A stretch of DNA of 64,000 bases from SHLQ01 sp964610745 (GTDB lineage: Bacteria > Actinomycetota > Acidimicrobiia > Acidimicrobiales > SHLQ01): the NCBI GenBank assembly GCA_964610745.1, contig CAZSYL010000006.1, positions 33,501 to 97,500 of the forward strand. The letters are read 5' to 3'. This document shows positions 25,210-33,270 of the stretch, in pieces. Both the position numbers and the translations under genes were made by a program. Each line of letters begins with the position of its first letter. Position 1 is the first letter of the stretch. The notes beneath the pieces are model-generated. The model worked only from the letters and a program-made list of their open reading frames with translations, did no database searches and was not told the origin of the DNA.

Positions 25210-26247
25210 TTAGAGCTCGTCGAGCCTTGCAAAGAGCTTGTGTGCAGCCTCGGATGCCTTGGCTTTGATTTCGGCAGCGTCGACGCGGGTCGGAACGCCA
25301 TCGTCGAGAAGAACTTCACCGTCAACCTCCACGCGCAGTGGAGCGACCGCGGTTGTGTAGGCCAGTCTCCACGGATCCATCACGTCGTAGTTCCAAGTGA
25401 CGATGTCACTTCGTGCCTCTGGAATCAGGTCGTATCCCGCTTGGAGCCAGCCCCACATGAGGTCGGGGGTCACAGTGACATCGACCTCGCGTGCTTTCAC
25501 GAAGGCAACCCGAAACTCATCGAGCATGTCGACGCCAATGCCGTCGGTGCCGAGTGCGATCGCGTTCGAGAACCGTCGCGGGTTCGCATAACCAACAGCA
25601 TTGTTCATGTTGGACCGCGGGTTGTGCACCATCGTTCCCGACAGGCCGTGTTCGTCGGGAAGGTGTACACCGTGGACCAAGAGCCAGTCATCGTCTGAGT
25701 GTCCGTCGAGTTTCTGCCAGGTGTCGGCAGGTCCTTCAGCAACATGTACGTGGACGCCAACGCCGTACTTGCGACCCATCTCGGCCGCGGCTGCGATCGT
25801 GTCTGGTTCACACGTGAACGCGGCGTGCAACCCCACCTTGCCAGTACCACCCGAGGATAGGAACCGATCGTTCTCCGCGAGCCCGGCCGCGGCACCGGCC
25901 GGTCCGTGTCGATCGGTCACCCCATATGCACAGTTCACCCGAACACCAACTTCGGCGAAGGCATCGGCGATGACGGTCAACGACCCTTCGATTGCGTTGG
26001 GTGATTCGTGGTGGTCAACGACCGCAGTCGTTCCCGCCTCGAGAGCCGTCAACGCCAACAATTTGGCCGAGTGATAGATCAGCTCGAGATCGAGCGCCAT
26101 GTCGAGGCGCCACCAAACCAGTTCGAGAATCTCCATGAACTCGGTGGGTGTTCGGGGCGGTGCCGGCATTCCTCGCGCCAACGATGAGTAGGCATGGTTG
26201 TGCGCGCAAACAAGTCCCGGGGTCTGATTCGCCAACAACTCGATCAC
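25210..26247 (-). CDS. ssnA: SsnA-like aminohydrolase, N-terminally short
   Basis: Amidohydrolase (345 aa) closely following E. coli SsnA: 'LVCAHNHAYSSLARGM' (HxH), 'ILELVWWRLDMALDLELIYHSA', 'AVVDHHESPNAIEGSLTVI', 'NPRSNMNNAVGYANP' and 'ALGTDGIGVDM'. SsnA is about 440 aa and has some 45 more residues before the HxH, forming a beta-sandwich half. Here HxH is at residue about 15, right after a GTG start and a regulatory palindrome, so that half is missing. SsnA works in the yge/ygf purine pathway, probably on a ring-opened intermediate. It heads an operon with two PLP enzymes. Confidence 0.82.
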   Translation of the reverse strand: MIELLANQTPGLVCAHNHAYSSLARGMPAPPRTPTEFMEILELVWWRLDMALDLELIYHSAKLLALTALEAGTTAVVDHHESPNAIEGSLTVIADAFAEVGVRVNCAYGVTDRHGPAGAAAGLAENDRFLSSGGTGKVGLHAAFTCEPDTIAAAAEMGRKYGVGVHVHVAEGPADTWQKLDGHSDDDWLLVHGVHLPDEHGLSGTMVHNPRSNMNNAVGYANPRRFSNAIALGTDGIGVDMLDEFRVAFVKAREVDVTVTPDLMWGWLQAGYDLIPEARSDIVTWNYDVMDPWRLAYTTAVAPLRVEVDGEVLLDDGVPTRVDAAEIKAKASEAAHKLFARLDEL

Positions 26248-26260
26248 GCTTTCAACACTA

Positions 26261-26277
26261 CTTTACAAATTGTAAAG
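26261..26277. promoter_or_regulatory. Operator copy A, upstream of the ssnA-like operon
   Basis: Perfect palindrome CTTTACAAATTGTAAAG, 14 bp before the ssnA-like start codon. The same motif occurs before the xdhD-like and ygfK-like genes and, weaker, by the regulator gene. The position so near the start suggests a repressor site overlapping the promoter of a short-leader or leaderless transcript. Confidence 0.75.
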
Positions 26278-26410
26278 GCGGTCATCTGAACCACCGATCT
26301 CCCTTTCACTTCTCAGAAATTTTGTAGCGCACGATCGACCTCGATCTTCTAAGGTTCTTAAGAAGTAGGGCCGAGGTAATAACTCAACACTTCTTTGGAG
26401 GGGAAGCCGC

Positions 26411-26809
26411 ATGGCACGATTCGCACCTGGACTATTTGGCGTAGCCCTTTTCATACTGTGGATCTGGGCTGTTCTCGATGTTATTGCAACCGATCGAGTG
26501 CTGATCCGGAACCTCGATAAGACCATGTGGCTATTGCTCGTCCTCTTCGTACCAACCGTTGGGGCGGTTGCCTGGGTCGCCCTCGGGCGACCAGCGAACG
26601 CCGGGTTCACCCCTGGCGCGACCTACTCGCGCCCCAGTCATCTCGATCGCGAGCCAGCACCCCGTGGCCCCGAAGACGACAGCTCTTGGTCATCGGGAAC
26701 CAGTCCGAGCACACCAGATGGGTTCGAGACGACGGCTGCGAAAGAGCGCCGCTTGCTCGAATGGGAAGCCGAACTCGCAAAGCGAGAGAACGACATCGAC
26801 GACGACTAG
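26411..26809 (+). CDS. PLDc_N-type small membrane protein
   Basis: Protein of 132 aa with two membrane helices (about residues 5-25 and 38-60). The pattern 'DVIATDRVLIRNLDKTMWLLLVLFVPTVGAVAWVALGRP' is that of the phospholipase D-nuclease N-terminal (PLDc_N) domain, often found as a stand-alone protein in actinobacteria. The rest is a polar tail ending in a short charged helix ('KERRLLEWEAELAKREND'). A strong RBS, GGAGGGGAAG, precedes the ATG. Role unknown. The upstream region holds TCTCAGAAATTT (26311) and the palindrome TTCTTAAGAA (26355). Confidence 0.75.
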   Translation: MARFAPGLFGVALFILWIWAVLDVIATDRVLIRNLDKTMWLLLVLFVPTVGAVAWVALGRPANAGFTPGATYSRPSHLDREPAPRGPEDDSSWSSGTSPSTPDGFETTAAKERRLLEWEAELAKRENDIDDD

Positions 26810-26896
26810 GTCGCCAAACGCACGGTCGACCTCGCGCGCTTCTAAAATTGCGACGCAACACTAAAGCCGACCCCTTCCCTCGACGAAAAGTTCAAC

Positions 26897-27610
26897 ATGA
26901 AACCTTCGTCAATCGGTCGGGTGTGCGTTGTTCTGCTGAGTGCGATTGTGCTCTCGGCGTGCGGAGGATCGTCCGAGGTCACAACACCGGACGAACAGTT
27001 CGGGAACCTCGTTCCCGCTGCCCCAACAGGTGAACCACCCCAAGATCAGCCTCCTGAAGCCATCCCGCTCGAAGGTGACGTCGATACGACGGTGCCGCCA
27101 GCCCCTGTCGACACGACGACGACGGTCGAGCCAGCTCCTGTGACCACGACAACGCTGGAGGACACGCTTCCCGTGTCACCATCGGATGCGAGCGACGATC
27201 CCCGAGTGACGAGCGAAGGCATTCAAGTCGGGTATGTCAACAGGGTTCGCGACTTCGGACGCGGACCCGAGGAGACGCTCGAGGCCGCAGCGGTCTTGGG
27301 TCCCCACTCAGTTCTGGTCGTTGTCGACGATGAACGCGTCGCCGACACTGCGACGCTCGACTACGGGAATTGGGCGGCAAACAGCGAGATCTTCGTCGTT
27401 CGCCTGGAAGCAGGCCCCCAAGTCGCCGAACTGCGACTCACAAGCACCCGAGGTGGCGTCGACCGTGTCGCACCAGCCGCCGACGGACTCGCGGTTCTTG
27501 CAGTGCGAGCAAGTACCGCAGCCAACGTCACGTTCGAAGCGTTCGATAGTTCGGGAACGCTCGTCGCGACATGCGAGCACGACGGTTCCTTCCACCGCTG
27601 CAGCGAGTGA
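26897..27610 (+). CDS. Predicted lipoprotein, unknown function
   Basis: Protein of 237 aa. Signal peptide and lipobox 'AIVLSACGG' (Cys about 22) are clear. A Pro/Thr-rich linker ('TTTVEPAPVTTTTLED') runs to about residue 95, then a beta-rich domain of about 140 residues without recognisable catalytic residues. The end has two Cys ('ATCEHDGSFHRCSE') that could form a disulfide. It converges with the xdhD-like gene, stops 6 bp apart. The gene has no visible link to the purine genes on either side. Confidence 0.75.
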   Translation: MKPSSIGRVCVVLLSAIVLSACGGSSEVTTPDEQFGNLVPAAPTGEPPQDQPPEAIPLEGDVDTTVPPAPVDTTTTVEPAPVTTTTLEDTLPVSPSDASDDPRVTSEGIQVGYVNRVRDFGRGPEETLEAAAVLGPHSVLVVVDDERVADTATLDYGNWAANSEIFVVRLEAGPQVAELRLTSTRGGVDRVAPAADGLAVLAVRASTAANVTFEAFDSSGTLVATCEHDGSFHRCSE

Positions 27611-27616
27611 CCCCAC

Positions 27617-30253
27617 CTAGGTCCAGGCCGAAGCCCTTTCCCGGTTCTTCTCGTTGACAAGCGGCAGTTCGTTGCGCCACTGACCATCATGGGCCTGCAT
27701 CGCTGCCGCGACTGCGCCGGCGGTTGGAACCAACCCAATCTCCCCAACACCCTTGATCCCATAGGGGCTGTTTGGTTCGGCCGACTCGACGAGGATGACA
27801 TCGACCGGGGGCATGTCCTTTGGACGGATGATCGCCAACGAACGCAGCGTCTCGTTCAGCGGCTTGCCGTTCTCGTCACACGGGAATCCTTCGCTCATGG
27901 CGTAGCCAAGGCCCATATGCACTGCACCCTCGACCTGACCTTCGCAGAGCAGCGGGTTCACGGCTTTGCCAACGTCGTGAGCAGCGACGACGTTTTCGAT
28001 ATCGCCGGTTTGAGGATCGAGCACGACCATCTGTGCGGCATAGCCGAACGTCGAATGGATGATTGGATTCTCGAGCCCATCGTTTAGCGAGTTGGTCCAG
28101 TCGACTCGGTACTCGCCCTCGTAGTCGACACCTGGCGTGCAACCATCAGCAACCGCCTTTTCGCAGGCATCCTTGACCGACCCTGCGCCCATGAGCGTGC
28201 CTCGGCTGCCCGTCGTCTGGCCCGCGCCAAGTTCGCGAGTCGAGTCGACGATGACCCGGATCCGTTCCGCTGGGATGTTGAGCTCTTCGACGGCGACCTG
28301 CAATGCCACGGTGTGCACGCCTTGGCCCATCTCGGTCCAACAGTGTCGAACCTCGACGATGTCGGAGTCTTCACGAAAGTGCACCACAGCCTTCGCAATC
28401 TCTTTGAAGCCGTTACCCAAACCGGAATTCTTCAAGCCCAGGCCGAGACCGACTGGTTTGCCTGCGGCCACTGCCTCGTCGTAGGCGGGCTTGACTGCAT
28501 CGAGACACGCACGAGCTCCGAGACATCCGTCGTCCATGATTTGTCCCGGACCCCAAACAACTCCGGGGGTGATGACGTTTCGGTTTCGAATCTCCCAACC
28601 ACTGATGCCAACTTTCTCGGCCAGACGGTCGAGCACACCTTCCATTGCGAACTGTGCCTGGTTGGCACCGAAACCACGGAAGGCGCCGCACACCGAGTTG
28701 TTCGTGCGAGCAGCGATTGCTTCGACATCGATGTTGTTGCAGACGTACGGACCAGACGCGTGGCCAGCTGCTCGTTCGAGCACCTTCATGCCAACCGATG
28801 CGTACGGACCAGAGTCCCCGAGCATTCGGACACGAAGGCCGACGAGCTTGCCGTCAGCATCGCAACCAGCTTCGTACTCCATTTGAATGGCGTGACGCTT
28901 CGTGTGCACGAGGAACGACTCTTCACGAGAGAAGGTGGTCTTGACCGGACGATCGAGCAACCACGCTGCCAACGCGGTCTGTCCTTGATTGGACATGTCT
29001 TCCTTGCCGCCAAACGCTCCACCGTTGCTGACGAGCTCGGTGAAGATGAGCGATGTGTCGACATCGAGCATTCGTGCAATGTCGTTGCGGTCATCCCAGA
29101 TGCCCTGGCCACCGGAGTAGACATAGAGTCTCCGTTCGCCACTGGTCTCGACCGAGTCACCCATCGTGCCGGTTGCCGGCAGTGGCTCACCCGGCGCGAT
29201 CGGCACTGCGAGCGTGCTCTCCGGTTCGACGAATGCGTGGTCGATTCGTTGGGTTTGGAAGGTTTCGCGAACAACATGAGCTGCGCCTGCGAGGCCAGCT
29301 TCGGCGTCACCACGCTTGTATGTCGAAGTCGAGAGTATGTTCCCGTCGAGGGTCCAAACAGCATCTTCTGACGACGCAACGGCCGCGGCGGGATTCGTCA
29401 TAGGTGTGAGCACGTCATAGCTGACGTTGATAAGGGTCGCTGCTTGTCGAGCAATCGCGCGGGTGTCGGCAACGACGAGGGCGAGCACGTCGCCCATGTA
29501 GCTAGTGCGTCCTCCCACCGGGATAAACGCGGGCCAGTCCTTGTGAATAAGACCGCTGCGAAGTTCGCCTGGAACGTCGGCGCCGGTGAGCACGCGCACG
29601 ACTCCGTCCAGAGCCTCGGCAGCTGACGTGTCGATGGCGACGATGTTGGCACGGGAATGTTCGGTTAGATGCACAGCGCCGTGGAGCAGTCCTTCAGGAA
29701 CCATGTCGTCGATGAACGGACGGTCGCCCAAGGCAAAATCGTGCGCCTCATACTTCATTCCCCGACTACCAATTCCGCCAGAAGTGATACCGACGGGAAC
29801 TTCGCCGATAGCAATGTCCTCAATCGCGTCGAGAATCTTGATGTAGCCAGTGCACCGACACAGGTGCGCTCCAAGGAGCGCCGCTGCATTCTCACGGGTG
29901 AGATCCGCGCCTTTCTTGTCGACCATGGCCTTGGTACGCATCACGATGCCGGGGGTGCAGAAGCCGCATTGCAGCGCTCCGTGAGCAGCGAATGTCTGAG
30001 CCATCGCATCTCGTTCGGCCGGATCCACACCCTCGAGTGTGAGTACTTCGGCACCGGCAACCTTCTCAAGCGAGGTCTGGCACGAGATGCGAGCCTTGCC
30101 GTCCATCATGACGGTGCAACAACCGCACTGGCCGCTGGGCGAACAGCCGTCCTTGGGCGACATCACGCCCAATTCATCACGCAACGCTGTCAACAGGTGC
30201 TCGTGATGATCTTCGACGGAAACGGGCGTGCCGTTCAAGATGAACTCGGTCAT
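27617..30253 (-). CDS. xdhD: XdhD-like xanthine/purine dehydrogenase ([2Fe-2S] + molybdopterin fusion)
   Basis: Enzyme of 878 aa. Residues about 1-155 carry two [2Fe-2S] domains: 'DGCSPSGQCGCCTVMMDG', 'QCGFCTPGIV' and 'HLCRCTGYI'. The remainder is a molybdopterin hydroxylase: hammerhead about 165-290, then 'NGGAFGGKEDMSNQGQTALAA', 'GAFRGFGANQAQFAMEG', 'EMGQGVHTVALQVA' and 'GIKGVGEIGLVPTAGAV' with the active-site Glu. The Fe-S/Mo fusion without an FAD domain is the XdhD arrangement, often annotated as selenium-dependent xanthine dehydrogenase. No FAD partner (YgfM) is adjacent. Operator copy B lies 8 bp upstream. Confidence 0.88.
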   Translation of the reverse strand: MTEFILNGTPVSVEDHHEHLLTALRDELGVMSPKDGCSPSGQCGCCTVMMDGKARISCQTSLEKVAGAEVLTLEGVDPAERDAMAQTFAAHGALQCGFCTPGIVMRTKAMVDKKGADLTRENAAALLGAHLCRCTGYIKILDAIEDIAIGEVPVGITSGGIGSRGMKYEAHDFALGDRPFIDDMVPEGLLHGAVHLTEHSRANIVAIDTSAAEALDGVVRVLTGADVPGELRSGLIHKDWPAFIPVGGRTSYMGDVLALVVADTRAIARQAATLINVSYDVLTPMTNPAAAVASSEDAVWTLDGNILSTSTYKRGDAEAGLAGAAHVVRETFQTQRIDHAFVEPESTLAVPIAPGEPLPATGTMGDSVETSGERRLYVYSGGQGIWDDRNDIARMLDVDTSLIFTELVSNGGAFGGKEDMSNQGQTALAAWLLDRPVKTTFSREESFLVHTKRHAIQMEYEAGCDADGKLVGLRVRMLGDSGPYASVGMKVLERAAGHASGPYVCNNIDVEAIAARTNNSVCGAFRGFGANQAQFAMEGVLDRLAEKVGISGWEIRNRNVITPGVVWGPGQIMDDGCLGARACLDAVKPAYDEAVAAGKPVGLGLGLKNSGLGNGFKEIAKAVVHFREDSDIVEVRHCWTEMGQGVHTVALQVAVEELNIPAERIRVIVDSTRELGAGQTTGSRGTLMGAGSVKDACEKAVADGCTPGVDYEGEYRVDWTNSLNDGLENPIIHSTFGYAAQMVVLDPQTGDIENVVAAHDVGKAVNPLLCEGQVEGAVHMGLGYAMSEGFPCDENGKPLNETLRSLAIIRPKDMPPVDVILVESAEPNSPYGIKGVGEIGLVPTAGAVAAAMQAHDGQWRNELPLVNEKNRERASAWT

Positions 30254-30260
30254 GAAGTTA

Positions 30261-30277
30261 CTTTACAAAATGTAAAG
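30261..30277. promoter_or_regulatory. Operator copy B, upstream of the xdhD-like gene
   Basis: CTTTACAAAATGTAAAG, 7-bp arms around three A residues, ending 8 bp before the xdhD-like ATG. It differs from copy A at one central base. Confidence 0.75.
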
Positions 30278-30441
30278 GACGACGGCGAGCAGTATCAAGG
30301 ATTTCCCCAAGGAGACCCTCCCTCGCCTGAATTCAAACCTTTATAAACATTTGATCTCAACTGATGTTCCAAACAGATGTTGAAATAACTAAAGTTTCGT
30401 GCCATTCTTATCGAAACAAGTTATTGAAACAACTTATTGAA

Positions 30442-30453
30442 CTAAACGTTTAG
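30442..30453. promoter_or_regulatory. Palindrome at the desaturase ribosome-binding region
   Basis: CTAAACGTTTAG, a perfect 12-bp palindrome just upstream of the desaturase RBS. It lies in a markedly AT-rich leader (30340-30460) that also holds near-duplicate stretches CAAGTTATTGAAA/CAACTTATTGAAC. It is probably an operator for the desaturase operon; the binding protein is unknown. Confidence 0.4.
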
Positions 30454-30464
30454 ACAGGATGACC

Positions 30465-31325
30465 ATGAAGAACATCACGAAAAACCAGCCAACATGGACA
30501 CAGCGAGGCAACCGGGCACTCCCCGAACTTCCAATGCCTAAGCTCTCCTCCCTCAACACCGAGGCACCTGAAACTCACCGAGGTCTCGGCTTCTTCTTGG
30601 TCGCTCGCCCACTTCTCGCAACCGCTGGCTTCATCGCCGCCCAAAAGGCCGGCTGGTGGCCCATTGCAATCCTGCTGACCTGGCTGGTCTATGGCTCTGC
30701 GCTCACGGCTGTACACCACCTCATTCACTCGAGCGTTGGATTCTCTCCCCGGGCTCGACACTTCTGGCTCTCGATCATTGCCTGCCTCGTCGTAGAGAGC
30801 GGCCACGCTCTCCAGGCAACGCACCTCACCCATCATCGTGTGGGCGACGATCTGCCCGATCCCGAGGGATACATCGAGAACCTCACATGGACGCAGATGC
30901 CAGTCGGTGCAGCCAAGTTTCGATACCGGCTGATGGCATGGGGATGGCGCCATAGCCCACGCCGCACAGTGATCGGGCTCGAAATCGCCATCCACTCAGC
31001 ACTCCACATCACATCACTGCTGCTCCTGATCTCGGGCTCGCCAAGCCTTTGGATCTACCTCAGCCTGATCCACTTCGCCTCGTTCGCCTTTGCTGTGCTG
31101 GCGGGGAAGGGCCCACAGACCAACTATGGACGCTCGGTCCCGACCCCGATCGTCCGAGTGAGCACTCGACTTGGCAAAATCCTGTTCTTCAGCCACGACA
31201 AGCACCTCGAACACCACGCGTACCCCAAGGTTCCGCTGCCCCACCTTCACTACCTGCAAGACGAGATCGACAAGGCTCTCGCGTCAAGCAACACAGCTGT
31301 CTTCGATGTCCGGATGCCGGTATGA
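30465..31325 (+). CDS. Fatty acid desaturase/hydroxylase-family membrane protein
   Basis: Membrane di-iron enzyme (286 aa). Three His clusters are present: 'HHLIHSS' (about 83), 'HLTHHRVGDD' (about 122) and 'HDKHLEHHAYPKVP' (about 245-258), between four to five hydrophobic helices. They fit the fatty acid desaturase superfamily, including carotenoid and sterol hydroxylases, and the substrate is unknown. I start at the second ATG (30465), 6 bp after ACAGG; the first ATG (30459) is too close to that RBS. It overlaps the next gene as ATGA, heading a three-gene operon under its own AT-rich promoter. Confidence 0.8.
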   Translation: MKNITKNQPTWTQRGNRALPELPMPKLSSLNTEAPETHRGLGFFLVARPLLATAGFIAAQKAGWWPIAILLTWLVYGSALTAVHHLIHSSVGFSPRARHFWLSIIACLVVESGHALQATHLTHHRVGDDLPDPEGYIENLTWTQMPVGAAKFRYRLMAWGWRHSPRRTVIGLEIAIHSALHITSLLLLISGSPSLWIYLSLIHFASFAFAVLAGKGPQTNYGRSVPTPIVRVSTRLGKILFFSHDKHLEHHAYPKVPLPHLHYLQDEIDKALASSNTAVFDVRMPV

Positions 31326-31768
31326 GCACCCACCCCCTCCTGCATCACCCCGGTTCGGGCAGCCTCACGTGGGAGCTCGTTCTTGGAACACGCGTTCTTC
31401 GCACGGCGAACACGTCGGCGAAGGTTGCGGTGACCGTCGACGGAGATGGGAGCGAGTTGTTCACTCGGACGAGCGGAAGCTATGCCCTCTCCACCGAGCT
31501 CACCGAGCCTGAGCCCGGCCAACTCGTTGAAGCGCTCGGGCCGCTCACCCTCGTCTTCGGAGTCGAGAGAAATCCGAACGTCGTTCTCAACCACAAGTGC
31601 TCTCGACTATTCGGTATCTACATCCCCCGATCGGTTCTCAACGTCTCAGCCCAAATCCAGACAGCGGACAGCCCCACCTGCGGTATCCGGACACACGTCC
31701 AGATCAGCATCCTTTCGACCCTTCATTTTCGCTATGTAGCGAAGCTCACCACTGGAATCAGCTCATGA
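31322..31768 (+). CDS. Unknown protein between desaturase and membrane protein genes
   Basis: Protein of 148 aa with no family I recognise. It overlaps the desaturase stop by ATGA at its start and the next gene's start by ATGA at its end, which strongly supports its being real. The first about 100 residues look like a soluble beta-rich domain; the last about 40 are less protein-like ('CGIRTHVQISILSTLHFRYVAKL'). A partner or assembly factor for the desaturase is possible (inference from coupling only). Confidence 0.55.
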   Translation: MSTHPLLHHPGSGSLTWELVLGTRVLRTANTSAKVAVTVDGDGSELFTRTSGSYALSTELTEPEPGQLVEALGPLTLVFGVERNPNVVLNHKCSRLFGIYIPRSVLNVSAQIQTADSPTCGIRTHVQISILSTLHFRYVAKLTTGISS

Positions 31769-32322
31769 ATATCGTCCTCGTCCTCCTGCTCGTCAATGCC
31801 GTTCTCGGCACGATCGACACGCTGTGGTACCACGAGTACAAGGCAAAGCTGCCCAGCCAGATCACCCACACACGCACCGAGCTCAAACTGCACGCCGCCC
31901 GCGACGCGATCTATGTCGTCATCTACGGCGTTCTCGCCTGGTGGATACCAAACGGTTTGTGGGCATTCGTGTTTGCAGCGCTCCTCGCATCGGAAGCGGT
32001 CATCACGCTCGCAGACTTCGTTGTCGAAGACCGAGACCGGCCCGCAATCGGAGGCATTGCACCAGGCGAACGCATACTGCACACGCTCATGGCGATCGTC
32101 TACGGCGCAATGCTTGCGTCTCTCCTTCCGATCCTGGCCGCCACAGCGTTCGAGCCCACGATGCTCTCACAGCACGCCGCGCCGATCGTTGTCTCGTGGT
32201 TGGCGACCGCTACCGCTGGAGGCATCGCCGCAACAGGCATCCGAGATCTAGTCGCCGTGTGTCGACCCAACGACGTGCGATTCCGCAGCTCGGAAAGGGC
32301 TACGCTCAACTCAACAGCTTGA
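31765..32322 (+). CDS. Integral membrane protein of the desaturase operon
   Basis: Protein of 185 aa starting at ATG 31765 within the preceding stop (ATGA). It has about four to five helices: 'IVLVLLLVNAVLGTIDTLWY', 'DAIYVVIYGVLAWW', 'LWAFVFAALLASEAVITLAD', 'LHTLMAIVYGAMLASLLPILA' and 'PIVVSWLATATAGGIAA'. Conserved-looking polar residues (His, Glu, Arg in 'WYHEY' and 'ELKLHAARD') lie between helices 1 and 2. Function is unknown. Confidence 0.7.
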   Translation: MNIVLVLLLVNAVLGTIDTLWYHEYKAKLPSQITHTRTELKLHAARDAIYVVIYGVLAWWIPNGLWAFVFAALLASEAVITLADFVVEDRDRPAIGGIAPGERILHTLMAIVYGAMLASLLPILAATAFEPTMLSQHAAPIVVSWLATATAGGIAATGIRDLVAVCRPNDVRFRSSERATLNSTA

Positions 32323-32340
32323 CAAGGACCCCGGGGAACA

Positions 32341-33270
32341 ATGACAGCACCACGCACGCTTCGAATCGGGGCCGCCCAACTCGGCCCGATCTCCAAGGAC
32401 GAACCTCGCAGCACTGTCGTCAAGCGCCTGCAAGCCCTGCTAGCCGAAGCCGCGACGCACGGGGTCGAGTTGGTGGTCTTCCCTGAGCTCGCACTCACGA
32501 CCTTCTTCCCCCGGTGGTTTACCGAAGACATCTCAGAACACGACCACTACTACGAAACCGAGATGCCAAGCGCAGATACCCAACCGCTATTCGACGACGC
32601 AAAGCGCCTCGGCATCGGTTTCGCCCTGGGATATGCCGAACTCACCCCCGAAGGCGAGCGCTTCAATACCACCATTCTCGTCGAACGAGACGGGAGCGTC
32701 GTCGCCAAGTACCGCAAGGTCCACATTCCCGGCCATGACGACGACCAACCATGGCGTCCATTCCAGCATCTCGAGCGTCGCTACTTCCAGGAATCGGACG
32801 AAGGATTCCCGGTGCATCGTGCGTTCGGCGGGATCGTGGGCATGGCCACCTGCAACGATCGCCGGTGGCCTGAGACCTACCGAGAGATGGGCCTGCAGGG
32901 CGTCGAGCTGATCATGATTGGCTACAACACACCCATCCACTACGCCCCTGATCCCGGCCAGAACGCGTTGCAAGGCTTCCACAATCACCTCTGCATGCAG
33001 GCCGGCGCCTATCAAAACGGAACGTGGGTCGTCGGCGTAGCCAAGGGTGGCACCGAGGAGGGCGTCGAATCGCTGGCTCAGTCGGCAATCATTGCCCCGT
33101 CAGGACAGATCGTGGCCCAGGCAGTGTCCACCGGCGACGAGCTCATCGTCGCCGACGCCGATCTCGATTGGTGCGACAACTACAAGAACACGCTCTTCAA
33201 CTTTTCGACCTATCGCCGGCCCGAGTTGTACAGCCGAATCACTTCACAAAAGGGCGTCATCGAACCGTAA
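32341..33270 (+). CDS. N-carbamoyl-D-amino acid hydrolase (nitrilase family)
   Basis: Enzyme of 309 aa hydrolysing an N-carbamoyl-D-amino acid to D-amino acid, CO2 and ammonia, the second step of hydantoin breakdown. It follows the Agrobacterium enzyme almost throughout: 'VVFPELALTTFFPRW' (Glu49), 'YRKVHIPGH' (Lys126), 'FQHLERRYF', 'CNDRRWPE' (Cys171) and 'MQAGAYQNG'. The Glu-Lys-Cys triad is complete. RBS GGGGAA. It lies 18 bp after the desaturase operon and converges with the ygfK-like gene. No hydantoinase (HyuA-like) is in the window, so the carbamoyl substrate may come from an enzyme encoded elsewhere. Confidence 0.85.
   Translation: MTAPRTLRIGAAQLGPISKDEPRSTVVKRLQALLAEAATHGVELVVFPELALTTFFPRWFTEDISEHDHYYETEMPSADTQPLFDDAKRLGIGFALGYAELTPEGERFNTTILVERDGSVVAKYRKVHIPGHDDDQPWRPFQHLERRYFQESDEGFPVHRAFGGIVGMATCNDRRWPETYREMGLQGVELIMIGYNTPIHYAPDPGQNALQGFHNHLCMQAGAYQNGTWVVGVAKGGTEEGVESLAQSAIIAPSGQIVAQAVSTGDELIVADADLDWCDNYKNTLFNFSTYRRPELYSRITSQKGVIEP

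Noticed and set aside
27617..30253. Selenocysteine in the XdhD-like protein
   Set aside because: No in-frame TGA is present; 'selenium-dependent' xanthine dehydrogenases use a labile selenium cofactor, which cannot be judged from sequence.
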